Under the pieces are notes generated by a model. It had not been told where the DNA came from. It saw only the letters and a list, made by a program, of their open reading frames with translations, and did not search any database. A stretch of DNA of 64,000 nt from Pseudomonas sp. FP2309 (GTDB taxonomy: Bacteria; Pseudomonadota; Gammaproteobacteria; Pseudomonadales; Pseudomonadaceae): positions 5,409,501 to 5,473,500 of the forward strand of contig NZ_CP117439.1 of NCBI RefSeq assembly GCF_030687575.1. The letters are read 5' to 3'. Positions within the stretch are counted from its first letter, which is position 1, and each line of letters starts with the position of its first letter. Both the position numbers and the translations under genes were made by a program. Shown in pieces: positions 1-10,377 of the stretch.

Positions 1-1370
1 CGGCTCTGGGTGGTGGCACTCAGGTTGACGTCAATGCCGGCATAGACCGGGCTGCTCACCGACAACGTGCTGCGCGTGCCGGACACCGCATTACGGCTAT
101 CGCGGGAGATGTTATGTCGAGCCCCCACGGACACCCGCTCAAAGACCACACTGTCCAGGCTGGCACCGGCAGCTCCATACGCCTCGCCGCGCAGCAGCCC
201 CACCCCAACGGATGACTGGCGCCCCACACCCCAAGTAGCACTGCCCATGGCGATCACCGGTGCCGATTGTTCATCGAATGACGTTTCGCGCAGCTTGCCC
301 ACCGATGCGTAAAAGCCCGGCGTTACCGGCGCCGCCCCATGGAACGAGGCCGCCGGTACAACAAAGCTGCGCCTGGCACCGCGCACGTCGATCACACTCA
401 CCTGCAGGTCACTGGTGCCATTGAGCAACGGCAAACCGGTCAACCTGAACGGTCCTTCGGGAACCAATGTGCTGTGAATCAAGACGCCGGATTGGCGTAC
501 CTCGATGCGCGACTGGCTCGGGGCCACCCCTTCGACCACTACATTGTTGCTGCCGGCCGGGGCGCGCGACACGCCGTCGGGAGAAAGCTGGACACCCGCG
601 AACTGCACGCCACCGAACAACGGGTTATTGCTGGACAACTGCCCCGCCTGGAACGTTGACTGCAACGCGGCGATGTCCCTCTGGGCATAGGCATACAGGT
701 GTTCGGTACGTGTCTCACCGTTGTCGGACACATACAACTGGCGGCTGCGCACTATCCAGTCCCCCAGGTTGAATCCCGCCTCGGTATAAGCCGACAGGAA
801 CCGGCTGGAGCCACTTTGCGAATGGCTGTCAAAACCCAACACGTCATAGTTGAACAGCGCAGCCGAGCCTCCCCTGGCAAAGCTGCCCCCGTCCCATTCG
901 GGCTCGCGCAAGGACTGGGTGGGCACCACCAGCGTCACTTCGTCGGAGCCAGGACGCAATCGCACCATCGTCGTGGGGAAGGCTCCCAGGAAGTCATGAC
1001 AGGCCTGGCCCGGCGTCGCACCTTCAGTGAGCCGCCCGGCGGGCTTCACCAGCCCGGCTTTGGCAAGCAGTCCCGGGGTAAAGCACAACTGGCCGTTAGA
1101 GTCGAACCGCGCATCCACCAATCCCAGCGGGTTGCCATTGACCCGCAGCCCCACCACCTGGACACCTTCGCGAAAACGCGCAGCACTGCGAAAGTAGTCG
1201 GCGACCTTCGGGTCAATGCCATGGGTTGTCAGGGCCGCCACGTCAAACCCTTCGCCCAGCTCCAGCGCAGGCACGGGCCCTGGCAACCCGCACAACGTCG
1301 CAAGCCCGACTAACAGCGTAGGTCGGCACGTTGATGAATTGCGCGGGGATGGCTGTCGGGTTCTCTGCAT
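1..1370 (-). CDS. Fimbrial outer-membrane usher, 3' end beyond window
   Basis: This is the outer-membrane pore of a chaperone-usher pilus system (FimD/PapC family), which accepts chaperone-subunit complexes and threads subunits to the surface. The reading frame is open from an ATG at 1370 to the window edge, about 456 codons, so roughly the first half of an 800-850-residue usher is present. Residues 18-36 form a signal peptide. After it come the periplasmic N-domain (the segment ELGEGFDVAAL and a Gln-Leu-Cys-Phe-Thr element) and barrel-strand sequence such as FNYDVLGFDS and YTEAGFNLGDW. The start lies 7 bases after the chaperone stop codon, with GAGGGG upstream as ribosome site. It is the third gene of the subunit-chaperone-usher operon. 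Family assignment is firm; the pilus type is not. Confidence 0.88.
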   Translation of the reverse strand, partial: MQRTRQPSPRNSSTCRPTLLVGLATLCGLPGPVPALELGEGFDVAALTTHGIDPKVADYFRSAARFREGVQVVGLRVNGNPLGLVDARFDSNGQLCFTPGLLAKAGLVKPAGRLTEGATPGQACHDFLGAFPTTMVRLRPGSDEVTLVVPTQSLREPEWDGGSFARGGSAALFNYDVLGFDSHSQSGSSRFLSAYTEAGFNLGDWIVRSRQLYVSDNGETRTEHLYAYAQRDIAALQSTFQAGQLSSNNPLFGGVQFAGVQLSPDGVSRAPAGSNNVVVEGVAPSQSRIEVRQSGVLIHSTLVPEGPFRLTGLPLLNGTSDLQVSVIDVRGARRSFVVPAASFHGAAPVTPGFYASVGKLRETSFDEQSAPVIAMGSATWGVGRQSSVGVGLLRGEAYGAAGASLDSVVFERVSVGARHNISRDSRNAVSGTRSTLSVSSPVYAGIDVNLSATTQS

Positions 1371-1377
1371 GAACCGC

Positions 1378-2094
1378 TTACCCCTCACTGGCTTCAACCG
1401 AGGCACGGAAGATGTCGGTCGAAAATCCGTAAACCGTCGCCGGTTGTATCTCGACTGCAGACACCCCCTCCAAGCGGCCTTCGACCATTGCCGTCAGGGT
1501 TTCCCCCGGTAATAGATAGGTACGCGGCAACAAGGCCACGCCCTGTGTGGGAAGCAACTGCACCTCGGAGGCCAGGCGGACCACATACGCGCTGTCGTTA
1601 TGTACGCTCAGACGGTCACCGTTGCGTGCCCATTTGAGCAATTCCCATGGCGAGTTATGCCGAGGTAAGCCTTTGGGGTGCAGGATCAACGGCAGGTTTT
1701 GCCGCAGCGTGATACCAATGGTCGCACCGTCCGCGGCACGGGCCTGAGGGATTCCCTCAAAGGAAACACGCTTCAATCGCTGGGTTTTGAGTGGCGCCTT
1801 CAAAGTGCTGATGAACCGGACCAGCTGGACGTCGCCCGCCTCTACACGGCTGATGGGCGGTGTGACAATAAGCAGCGGCTCGGTATCTTCAGGCACGTCC
1901 TCTACTACAGAGTAAAGAAGCGCCGGCCCCGAATCGGTATTTTCTACATTAATGGTGGCCTCGCCCTGTTCCTCATAAAGAATAACCAGCGTGGTGTCCG
2001 GACGCATACCGTCCGCCACTGCCACAGTTGAAAAACAGAGACACATACTTGCACTTGATAACAGCGCCTTACTTATCTTTAAAAAAGCACGCAC
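1378..2094 (-). CDS. Periplasmic pilus assembly chaperone
   Basis: This is a PapD/FimC-like periplasmic chaperone that caps pilus subunits by donor-strand complementation before delivery to the usher. The protein is 238 residues from a GTG at 2094. That start gives a normal signal peptide (MRAFLKISKALLSSASMCLC, cut after Ala-Val-Ala), whereas the upstream TTG at 2160 would put 22 charged residues in front of it. The mature N-domain has the family pattern of a Pro-Pro-Ile-Ser-Arg turn followed by Gly-Asp-Val-Gln-Leu-Val-Arg. The C-domain begins after a Leu-Pro-Leu-Ile-Leu-His-Pro-Lys strand. It sits between the DUF1120 subunit gene and the usher, in the same direction. The call is confident; the exact start is inferred. 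Confidence 0.88.
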   Translation of the reverse strand: MRAFLKISKALLSSASMCLCFSTVAVADGMRPDTTLVILYEEQGEATINVENTDSGPALLYSVVEDVPEDTEPLLIVTPPISRVEAGDVQLVRFISTLKAPLKTQRLKRVSFEGIPQARAADGATIGITLRQNLPLILHPKGLPRHNSPWELLKWARNGDRLSVHNDSAYVVRLASEVQLLPTQGVALLPRTYLLPGETLTAMVEGRLEGVSAVEIQPATVYGFSTDIFRASVEASEG

Positions 2095-2197
2095 TTCGTT
2101 TCCCCGCTCGTATAAAACCGACCACACACGCTCAAACACCCACGTAAAAACAGCCGACAAGAAGTGAAGGGTTTCGTTATCGGCTGTGTTCCGTGGT

Positions 2198-2845
2198 TTA
2201 TAGGTAACTCAATACCAACGTGGCGCGCCCATCCATGGCGATGTCGCGGCTCAAGTCCAGATCCTGCGCTTTGTTGATCACGGCTTTCACGGCGATGGTG
2301 CCCGTCATCTGGCTGATCGATGCAGGCGAAAAAGACGAGCCGGAACGCCAGGAATATTGGCTCGGTGTCTGCGCGACTTTTCCATCGCTGCTCTGCCAGG
2401 TACCCGCACCCACTCGTGTGATGGGATGAAGCACCGTCCCCACAGACCGCAGGTCCCTGAGGGTCACCGAGTAACCACCGGTTCGCTTGGTACCCACGCT
2501 GCCCAGCCCGTAGTTCTGCGCTTCGGTATAGCCTGCACCGAGAATGCCGTACACCTTGCTGCCGGACTGCAGGTCGCTGAAACTCAGGCCGAACTTGGCG
2601 GGGGTGTTGCCGCAATTGATCGCCACTGAGGTGACGCGCTCCTCGCGCGGATTGAATGCGGTTTGCGACAGCTCGGAGGACCGTATGACGCCGTAATCGA
2701 TAATGCCGCTGCCGGTCAGGCTGAGGTTGCAGGACGCGGGCGTGATCGTCCCTCTCACCACCAATTGGGCACTGGTGGAGGCCTGGGCACTCACCACTGC
2801 AGCCAGGCACACAACTCCGAGAGTCAACCCTACAATTTTTTTCAT
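2198..2845 (-). CDS. DUF1120 family fimbrial subunit
   Basis: This secreted 215-residue protein resembles the DUF1120 family found beside Pseudomonas chaperone-usher genes. Residues 1-22 are a clean signal peptide (KKIV, a hydrophobic core, then Ala-Gln-Ala). The mature protein starts with a strand LVVRGTITPASCNLSLT, similar to the start of Csu/PapG-like subunits with one early Cys, and a second Cys lies near residue 78 (Ile-Asn-Cys-Gly), so one disulfide is likely. It ends in a beta-rich tail (Thr-Leu-Val-Leu-Ser-Tyr-Leu), as expected for a donor-strand subunit. It is first in the operon, 103 bases before the chaperone start. Inference: a structural or tip subunit of the pilus. The exact role cannot be told from sequence. 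Confidence 0.8.
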   Translation of the reverse strand: MKKIVGLTLGVVCLAAVVSAQASTSAQLVVRGTITPASCNLSLTGSGIIDYGVIRSSELSQTAFNPREERVTSVAINCGNTPAKFGLSFSDLQSGSKVYGILGAGYTEAQNYGLGSVGTKRTGGYSVTLRDLRSVGTVLHPITRVGAGTWQSSDGKVAQTPSQYSWRSGSSFSPASISQMTGTIAVKAVINKAQDLDLSRDIAMDGRATLVLSYL

Positions 2846-3292
2846 ATTTGACCTGTGACTGAAAGTTATCCGGCGTATTTATTTTTACCTTGGCGTGACA
2901 CGCCATAAATAAGTACCACCACGGCAGAATTGCCGGATCACAGTCTGACGTTTCACGAGCCCATTAAAAAATAAGACAACCTTTCAATGCATGTGAGAGC
3001 CATTAGAAACAAACGTCGGCCAAACTTATTAACCCAGTAGTCCCAAACACAAAAACAACTAAACCATAAACCCCAAGCCTGTGGGGATAATCTTAGCGAG
3101 CCTTAAAACTGCAATAAGTTAAACTTTCCTACTCATACCTGTACGGACTCAACGGTGTCCCGAAAAGACAACCTACAGTTTCCGCAATAACGCCCTACAG
3201 CCAGGCTCAGAAAAATTCCCGTAGCGCTACGCGTTGGCGTCAGCGGTCGATCGTGGCACGATGGTCAGGTTATCGACCGAGACCCCCAAACC
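2846..3292. promoter_or_regulatory. AT-rich divergent leader, pilus operon and ppx
   Basis: This 447-base spacer between the divergent pilus operon and ppx has no convincing gene. It is visibly richer in A and T than its surroundings, mainly 2941-3150. It contains a perfect dyad TGGCGTGACACGCCA (2891-2905), a second dyad CGGCAGAATTGCCG (2922-2935) and a small CCCCA/TGGGG stem (3071-3086). The first two lie 46-90 bases upstream of the subunit start codon and could be operators, but no protein can be named for them. Confidence 0.45.
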
Positions 3293-4795
3293 ATGCCGCA
3301 AACCCAAGCCAAGAATCTGTCCCTGATCGCCGCCATAGACCTGGGCTCCAACAGCTTTCACATGGTCGTGGCCAAGGCCCAGAACGGTGAGATCCGCATC
3401 CTTGAGCGGCTCGGCGAGAAAGTGCAGTTGGCAGCCGGGATAGACGACGCGCGCCAGCTCAATGAAGAGTCCATGCAGCGCGGGCTCGATTGCCTTAAAC
3501 GTTTTGCCCAACTGATCAATGGCATGCCACTGGGTGCCGTGCGGATTGTGGGCACCAACGCCTTGCGCGAGGCGCGTAACCGCGGCGAATTCATCCGCCG
3601 CGCCGAGGAGATCCTCGGGCACCCGGTAGAAGTCATCTCCGGCCGTGAAGAAGCGCGCCTGATCTATCTGGGCGTGTCCCATACCCTGGCCGATACCCCC
3701 GGTAAACGCCTGGTGGCGGACATCGGCGGCGGCAGCACCGAGTTCATCATCGGCCAACGCTTCGAACCGTTGCTGCGTGAAAGCCTGCAGATGGGCTGCG
3801 TCAGTTATACCCAGCGTTACTTCAAGGACGGCAAGATCACCCCGGCCCGCTACGCCCAGGCCTACACAGCGGCGCGCCTGGAAATCATGAGCATCGAGCA
3901 CGCCCTGCACCGCCTGACCTGGGATGAAGCCATCGGCTCGTCCGGTACCATCCGCGCCATCGGCCTGGCCCTCAAGGCGGGCGGCCACGGTACCGGGGAA
4001 GTCAATGCCGAAGGCCTGGCGTGGCTCAAGCGCAAGTTGTTCAAGCTGGGCGATGCCGAGAAAATCGACTTCGATGGCATCAAACCCGACCGTCGCACCA
4101 TTTTCCCGGCGGGCCTGGCGATTCTGGAGGCGATCTTCGACGCCTTGGAACTCAAACGCATGGACCACTGCGATGGCGCGCTGCGTGAAGGTGTGCTCTA
4201 CGACCTGCTGGGCCGTCATCACCATGAAGACGTGCGCGAACGCACCCTCACCTCGTTGATGGAGCGTTATCACGTCGACCTGGAGCAAGCGGCGCGCGTA
4301 GAGCGCAAAGCCCTGCATGCCTTCGACCAAGTGGCCGAAGACTGGGACCTGCAAGACGGTGTATGGCGTGAGCTGCTGGGCTGGGCCGCGAAGGTGCATG
4401 AAGTGGGTCTGGATATTGCCCACTACCATTACCATAAGCACGGCGCCTACCTGATCGAGCACTCCGACCTGGCCGGTTTCTCCCGGGAGGACCAGCAGAT
4501 GCTCGCGCTGCTCGTGCGCGGCCATCGGCGCAATATCCCCAAGGACAAATTCGCTGAATTCGGCGATGACGGCATCAAGCTGATCCGCCTGTGCGCCCTG
4601 CTGCGCTTTGCGATCCTGTTCCACCATATTCGTGGTACCCAGGAAATGCCCCAGGTCAAACTGCGCGCCGATGGCGACAGCCTGGAAGTGATGTTCCCCA
4701 AAGGCTGGCTGGATGAAAACCAGCTGACCCAGGCGGATTTCGGCCAGGAAGCGGAGTGGCTGACACGGGTGGGGTTCACACTGAACGTGCGCTAA
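3293..4795 (+). CDS. ppx: Exopolyphosphatase
   Basis: The enzyme removes terminal phosphate from long inorganic polyphosphate, or pppGpp phosphate, in the cytoplasm. The protein is 500 residues, normal for the Ppx/GppA family. It has the ASKHA phosphate-1 loop ([14 protein letters not shown], residues 14-27), the phosphate-2 loop ([12 protein letters not shown], about 143-154) and a C-terminal HD-like half with His-rich AHYHYHKH near 382. It converges on ppk, with a 152-base gap holding a large stem-loop. The pair therefore makes and breaks polyphosphate but is transcribed separately. No Pho box was recognised in the leader. The call is very secure. Confidence 0.96.
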   Translation: MPQTQAKNLSLIAAIDLGSNSFHMVVAKAQNGEIRILERLGEKVQLAAGIDDARQLNEESMQRGLDCLKRFAQLINGMPLGAVRIVGTNALREARNRGEFIRRAEEILGHPVEVISGREEARLIYLGVSHTLADTPGKRLVADIGGGSTEFIIGQRFEPLLRESLQMGCVSYTQRYFKDGKITPARYAQAYTAARLEIMSIEHALHRLTWDEAIGSSGTIRAIGLALKAGGHGTGEVNAEGLAWLKRKLFKLGDAEKIDFDGIKPDRRTIFPAGLAILEAIFDALELKRMDHCDGALREGVLYDLLGRHHHEDVRERTLTSLMERYHVDLEQAARVERKALHAFDQVAEDWDLQDGVWRELLGWAAKVHEVGLDIAHYHYHKHGAYLIEHSDLAGFSREDQQMLALLVRGHRRNIPKDKFAEFGDDGIKLIRLCALLRFAILFHHIRGTQEMPQVKLRADGDSLEVMFPKGWLDENQLTQADFGQEAEWLTRVGFTLNVR

Positions 4796-4820
4796 AAAAC
4801 CAGGACGTGCGGGCGGGCGT

Positions 4821-4878
4821 GTTGTGGTGAGGGCGGGCCGCTGCGCAGCCCGGCGCGGGCAAGCCCGCACACCACAAC
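4821..4878. repeat. REP-like palindrome between ppx and ppk
   Basis: Perfect 9-base outer arms (GTTGTGGTG, 4821-4829, and CACCACAAC, 4870-4878) enclose an inner GCGGGCAAGCCCGC motif typical of Pseudomonas REP elements. It lies between two convergent stop codons and probably ends or protects both transcripts. Confidence 0.65.
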
Positions 4879-4947
4879 GGCTTCACTCACCATCGGGGTG
4901 CACGGGCACGCCACACAGACAAGCCGGCCAAAACATTGGAGCCCGCT

Positions 4948-7170
4948 TCAGTTCACCGACAGAATCGGGCTACCCAGCTTCTCCAGCAACGTCGCTTGGG
5001 CGCTGCGTGGGTTTTGGTTGCCGGTCGGCGTATTGCGCACGTAACGGCCGTCCGACTGCAGACTCCAGCTGTGGGTGTTATCGGTGAGATAACTTTCCAG
5101 CTCTTTCTTGACCCGCATGATCAGCTTCTTGCCCTCGACCGGGAAGCACGTCTCCACGCGTTTATCGAGGTTTCGCTCCATCCAGTCGGCACTGGAGAGG
5201 AACATCTGCTCTTCGCCGCCGTTGAGGAAGTAGAACACCCGCGTGTGCTCCAGGAAGCGGCCAATGATCGAGCGCACGTGGATATTGTGCGACACGCCGA
5301 CGATGCCAGGGCGCAGGCAGCACATGCCCCGCACCACCAGATCGATACGCACACCGGACTGACTGGCCTTATACAGCGCGCGGATGATCTTCGGATCGGT
5401 CAACGAGTTGAACTTGGCAATGATGTGCGCCGGTTTGCCGTCCAGGGCGAACTGCGTCTCGCGGGCAATCATGTCGAGCATGCCCTTCTTGAGGGTGAAC
5501 GGTGCGTGCAGCAGCTTCTTCATGCGCAACGTCTTGCCCATGCCGATCAACTGGCTGAACAGCTTGCCAACGTCTTCACACAAGGCGTCGTCCGAGGTCA
5601 GCAGGCTGTAGTCGGTGTAGAGCTTGGCGTTGCCGGCGTGGTAGTTACCGGTGCCCAAGTGGGCGTAGCGCACGATCTCACCGGCTTCGCGGCGCAGAAT
5701 AAGCATCATCTTGGCGTGGGTCTTGAAGCCGACCACGCCGTAGATCACCACCGCACCGGCCGCTTGCAGGCGGCTGGCCAGTTGCAGGTTGGATTCTTCG
5801 TCGAACCGCGCACGCAACTCGATCACCGCGGTGACTTCCTTGCCGTTGCGCGCGGCGTCCACCAGGGCGTCAACGATTTCCGAGTTGGCACCGGAGCGGT
5901 ACAGGGTCTGGCGTACGGCCAACACATGCGGGTCTTTGGCGGCCTGGCGCAGCAGGTCAACCACCGGGGTGAAGGACTCGAACGGGTGCAACAACAGGAT
6001 GTCCTGCTTGCTGACCACGCTGAAAATGTTCTCGCTGTTTTGCAGCAGTTTCGGAATCTGCGGGGTGAACGGCTTGTATTGCAGCTCCGGATGGCTGTCC
6101 AGGCCAGTGATGCTGAACAGGCGCGTCAGGTTTACCGGACCGTTGACCTGATACAGCTCGGTCTCGCCCAGATTGAACTGCTTGAGCAGATAGTCCGACA
6201 GATGCTTCGGACAGGTGTCGGCCACTTCCAGTCGCACCGCATCACCGTAGCGCCGCGAGAACAGCTCACCGCGCAGGGCACGCGCCAAGTCTTCGACATC
6301 TTCGGAATCCAGCGCCAGGTCGGCGTTTCGGGTCAGGCGGAACTGGTAGCAGCCCTTGACCTTCATGCCTTGGAACAGGTCATCGGCATGGGCGTGGATC
6401 ATCGACGACAGGAACACATAATTGTCGCCAGCGCCTCCCACCTCTTCCGGTACCTTGATGATCCGTGGCAACAGGCGCGGCGCAGGGATGATCGCCAGGC
6501 CCGAATCGCGACCGAAGGCGTCAATGCCCTCAAGCTCAACGATGAAGTTAAGGCTTTTGTTCACCAGCAACGGAAACGGGTGCGTCGGGTCAAGGCCGAT
6601 CGGCGTGATGATCGGCGCGATCTCGTCACGGAAGTAACGGCGCACCCAGGTCTTGATCTTGGTGGTCCAATGACGGCGACGGATGAAGCGGACCTGATGT
6701 TTTTCCAGTTCCGGCAGCAGGATGTCGTTGAGAATCGCGTATTGGCGATCAACGTGACCGTGCACCAGCTCACTGATTCGCGCCAGGGCCTGGTGCGGCT
6801 GCAGGCCGTCGGCGCCGGCCTGTTCACGGGCGAAGGTAATCTGCTTCTTGAGGCCGGCCACGCGGATCTCGAAGAATTCGTCCAGGTTGCTGGAGAAGAT
6901 CAGCAGGAACTTCAGGCGTTCGAGCAGCGGATAGGACTCATCCAGCGCCTGCTCCAGCACGCGAATGTTGAATTGCAGTTGGGACAGCTCGCGGTGGATG
7001 TACAGGCTGCTGTCATCCAGGTTGGTAATCACCGCGACGGGGGCCGGCGCAGGCGCTTCGGCCACCACCACAGGCGGAGCCGGCTCAAGCTCCGGCGGGG
7101 TCTCGGCGACTTGTTCAACCACCGGATGAGCGTCTTTTACTGCCACTTCGGAGAGTCCTTCGGTATTCAT
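4948..7170 (-). CDS. ppk: Polyphosphate kinase 1
   Basis: Ppk1 polymerises the gamma-phosphate of ATP into polyphosphate at the membrane. The 740-residue length and domain order fit. There is a Pro/Ala-rich N-terminal extension (residues 22-47), then the N domain with [12 protein letters not shown] (95-106), the head domain, and two phospholipase-D-like catalytic domains. The autophosphorylated His is in FKTHAK (His485), the second catalytic His is in EHTRVF (His642), and the conserved [19 protein letters not shown] follows the first. The gene starts 18 bases after the hemB stop codon, so hemB and ppk are probably cotranscribed. The N-terminal extension is longer than in enteric Ppk and has low complexity. 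The call is secure. Confidence 0.97.
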   Translation of the reverse strand: MNTEGLSEVAVKDAHPVVEQVAETPPELEPAPPVVVAEAPAPAPVAVITNLDDSSLYIHRELSQLQFNIRVLEQALDESYPLLERLKFLLIFSSNLDEFFEIRVAGLKKQITFAREQAGADGLQPHQALARISELVHGHVDRQYAILNDILLPELEKHQVRFIRRRHWTTKIKTWVRRYFRDEIAPIITPIGLDPTHPFPLLVNKSLNFIVELEGIDAFGRDSGLAIIPAPRLLPRIIKVPEEVGGAGDNYVFLSSMIHAHADDLFQGMKVKGCYQFRLTRNADLALDSEDVEDLARALRGELFSRRYGDAVRLEVADTCPKHLSDYLLKQFNLGETELYQVNGPVNLTRLFSITGLDSHPELQYKPFTPQIPKLLQNSENIFSVVSKQDILLLHPFESFTPVVDLLRQAAKDPHVLAVRQTLYRSGANSEIVDALVDAARNGKEVTAVIELRARFDEESNLQLASRLQAAGAVVIYGVVGFKTHAKMMLILRREAGEIVRYAHLGTGNYHAGNAKLYTDYSLLTSDDALCEDVGKLFSQLIGMGKTLRMKKLLHAPFTLKKGMLDMIARETQFALDGKPAHIIAKFNSLTDPKIIRALYKASQSGVRIDLVVRGMCCLRPGIVGVSHNIHVRSIIGRFLEHTRVFYFLNGGEEQMFLSSADWMERNLDKRVETCFPVEGKKLIMRVKKELESYLTDNTHSWSLQSDGRYVRNTPTGNQNPRSAQATLLEKLGSPILSVN

Positions 7171-7188
7171 CGAGTGTTCCTGTGAGGG

Positions 7189-8223
<1,035 letters not shown>

Positions 8224-8324
8224 TTACGGGCGAGCGTTGCAGTTATAAGCGGTCATTATGACGAAAGAATGACAGTTGTGTTTATCGATGCGACCTGTAG
8301 TGGCATTCGTCGTTTCTGTAGGAA

Positions 8325-8372
8325 ATGTTCACTTCGTGACACATCTCGATACTTTCATGAATGTTCACGAAG
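8325..8372. repeat. Overlapping direct and inverted repeats before dedA
   Basis: ATGTTCAC occurs at 8325-8332 and again at 8361-8368. CTTCGTGA (8332-8339) is the exact inverse of TCACGAAG (8365-8372). The elements lie 38-85 bases upstream of the DedA start, between divergent hemB and dedA. The arrangement suits a dimeric regulator or an RNA hairpin, but which one is unknown. Confidence 0.4.
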
Positions 8373-8409
8373 GCGTAGGCTGCGCGTTCATTTCGCCAGC
8401 ACCCAGACC

Positions 8410-9045
8410 ATGCTTCAACAATTTCTGCATGACTTCGGCTACTTTGCCCTCTTCCTGGGCACCTTCTTCGAAGGCGAAACCATCTTGGTTCTCGCAGGCT
8501 TCTTGGCGTTCCGTGGTTACATGGATATCAACCTGGTGGTGGTCGTTGCCTTCTTCGGCAGCTACGCCGGCGACCAGCTTTGGTACTACATGGGGCGCAA
8601 GCACGGGCGCAAGCTATTGGCGCGCAAACCGCGCTGGCAGTTGATGGGCGACAAGGCCCTGGAACATATCCGCAAACACCCGGATATCTGGGTGCTGAGC
8701 TTCCGCTTCGTCTATGGACTGCGCACCGTGATGCCGGTGGCGATCGGCCTGTCCGGCTATCCGCCGATGCGCTACCTGATTCTCAACGGTATCGGCGCCG
8801 CGGTCTGGGCGGCGGCACTGGGCGCTGCGGCCTACCATTTCGGCGCCGTGCTGGAAGGCATGCTTGGCAGCGTCAAGAAGTACGAACTGTGGGTGCTGGG
8901 CGCGTTGCTGCTGCTGGGCTTCGGCCTGTGGCTGCGCCGCCGCTTCAAGAATGCGCGTATCGCACGCCAGGCCTGTGCCGATGCCAAGGCCCAGCTCGCG
9001 GCCGAGCAGGCCGCGGTCCAAGCGCCTAAGACACCCGTCGAGTAA
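8410..9045 (+). CDS. DedA family inner-membrane protein
   Basis: DedA proteins are inner-membrane proteins of the SNARE-associated/VTT superfamily, linked to lipid-carrier flipping, membrane potential and envelope stress resistance. I chose the ATG at 8410, giving 211 residues, because homologous sequence begins at MLQQFLHDFGYFALFLGTFF; the open frame further upstream looks non-coding. Family signs are FEGETILVLAGFLAFRG (residues about 20-36), GSYAGDQLWYYMGRKHG (about 49-65), and FRFVYGLRTVMPVAIGLSG (about 98-116). The end is a hydrophobic helix followed by a basic, Ala-rich tail. The substrate is not known. The last 20 bases overlap the 3' end of the opposite gene. Confidence 0.88.
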   Translation: MLQQFLHDFGYFALFLGTFFEGETILVLAGFLAFRGYMDINLVVVVAFFGSYAGDQLWYYMGRKHGRKLLARKPRWQLMGDKALEHIRKHPDIWVLSFRFVYGLRTVMPVAIGLSGYPPMRYLILNGIGAAVWAAALGAAAYHFGAVLEGMLGSVKKYELWVLGALLLLGFGLWLRRRFKNARIARQACADAKAQLAAEQAAVQAPKTPVE

Positions 9046-10261
9046 ACCGGCTTCTACAGCTGTAGAGGCCGATCAGGCTGAGCAGGCTGTAACTCAGCAG
9101 GGCCAGCCAGCCCACATGGCTGGCCGGCCACAGCCCAACCAGCGGCGCCAGCCACACCAGCGGCACATTCAGCGCCATGCGTGTCAGCTCGGCTTTCAGC
9201 GCCCATGGCCGGTTCTCCAGGGCCACGCCCAAGGTAAACAACCCCAGCGCCATCACGCTCCAGCCCACCACCAGCGCTGCGGTGGGCAACCCCTCGCCAG
9301 CATTCATCAAATAACTGCCAAACCCCACATACACGGCAAACTGCAGCGCGATATACACCTGTTGGCGCGCCTCCAGCGGCACGTCAAATTTGCGGAACTG
9401 GCTCAAGTCCGGCTTGGCCTGCGGGTACCGTTCCCTCACGTCCGCCGGGCGCCAGCCGGTACGCATGAACCAGATGCGCAACTTGTCCCACCAGCGTTCG
9501 GTGCGCCGCGCATCACTCCACAGCTGCGCATAAAACTGCAGGTTGGCCCACAGCGGGTTCCAACTGGCCAACGGGGTGGTTACCCCGAAAATCACCGGTT
9601 CGTTGTCGTCTTCTTCCTGGAAGGTTGCGAACAGCCGATCCCAAAGAATGAACACCCCGCCGTAGTTGCGATCCATGTAAAGAGCGTTCTGTGCATGGTG
9701 GGCCCGATGATTGGACGGCGTAACGAAGAACCACTCGAACCAGCCGAGCTTGGGCACGTGGCGGGTATGTACCCAGAATTGATAGAGCAGGTTGAGCGAG
9801 GCCACGCTGATAAACACCACCAGCGGTACGCCGAGCACGGCCAGGGGCAGGTAGAAGATCCAGCTCAGCAAAAAGCCGGTGCTGGTCTGGCGCAGGGCAG
9901 TGCTGAGGTTGTAGTCCTCGCTCTGGTGATGCACCGAATGCGCGGCCCACAGGATATTGCGCTCGTGGCCCATTCGATGCAGCCAGTAGTAGCAGAAGTC
10001 GTAGAGCACGAAGGCGAGCACCCAGGTCCAGACACTCCGGGCAGGCAGTTCGATGACGGCCAGGTGTTTGAGGGCGAATGCGTAGGTCAGCAGCCCCACA
10101 CCCTTGGTCAACAACCCAGTGGTGGTGGACAGCACGCCGGTGCTGAGGCTGTTGATGGCATCCGCGACCCGGTAGTTACGCTGCCCGCGCCAACGATCGG
10201 CGAGCAGTTCCACCACGATCAGGGCGATGAAAAACGGTACCGCATAAGGCACGAAGTCCAT
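9026..10261 (-). CDS. Sterol desaturase / fatty acid hydroxylase family protein
   Basis: This is an integral-membrane di-iron oxygenase-like protein of 411 residues. The histidine clusters are HRMGHE (95-100), HSVHH (108-112), HTRHV (165-169) and NHRAHH (184-189), matching the eight-His ligand set of the fatty acid hydroxylase superfamily. Hydrophobic helices flank the clusters, and more follow in the C-terminal third (around residues 300-400), which is longer than in minimal members. The bacterial substrate is unknown; lipid hydroxylation or alkylglycerol-type chemistry is family-level knowledge only. It overlaps the dedA 3' end by 20 bases on the opposite strand. Naming the family is safe; naming a reaction is not. 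Confidence 0.82.
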   Translation of the reverse strand: MDFVPYAVPFFIALIVVELLADRWRGQRNYRVADAINSLSTGVLSTTTGLLTKGVGLLTYAFALKHLAVIELPARSVWTWVLAFVLYDFCYYWLHRMGHERNILWAAHSVHHQSEDYNLSTALRQTSTGFLLSWIFYLPLAVLGVPLVVFISVASLNLLYQFWVHTRHVPKLGWFEWFFVTPSNHRAHHAQNALYMDRNYGGVFILWDRLFATFQEEDDNEPVIFGVTTPLASWNPLWANLQFYAQLWSDARRTERWWDKLRIWFMRTGWRPADVRERYPQAKPDLSQFRKFDVPLEARQQVYIALQFAVYVGFGSYLMNAGEGLPTAALVVGWSVMALGLFTLGVALENRPWALKAELTRMALNVPLVWLAPLVGLWPASHVGWLALLSYSLLSLIGLYSCRSRFTRRVS

Positions 10262-10377
10262 GGGCTGGTCCGGTCTGTTTTTGTGACATCAAGAGTAGGT
10301 GCAGCGGTAGGAGATCCCATTGGCAACAGGTTACAAATTAGTAGACATTTAACGCCAAGACTTCAGGAGAAATGCCC

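Noticed and set aside
699..1313. Plus-strand open frame of 204 codons near the left edge
   Set aside because: It is antisense to the usher gene, whose frame is open to the window edge.
3227..4870. Minus-strand open frame of about 547 codons across ppx
   Set aside because: It is the mirror of ppx, with no recognisable domain.
4936..7185. Long plus-strand open frame (about 749 codons) across ppk
   Set aside because: It is an antisense shadow of ppk in GC-rich DNA. It shows no family motif, whereas ppk on the minus strand has all catalytic residues.
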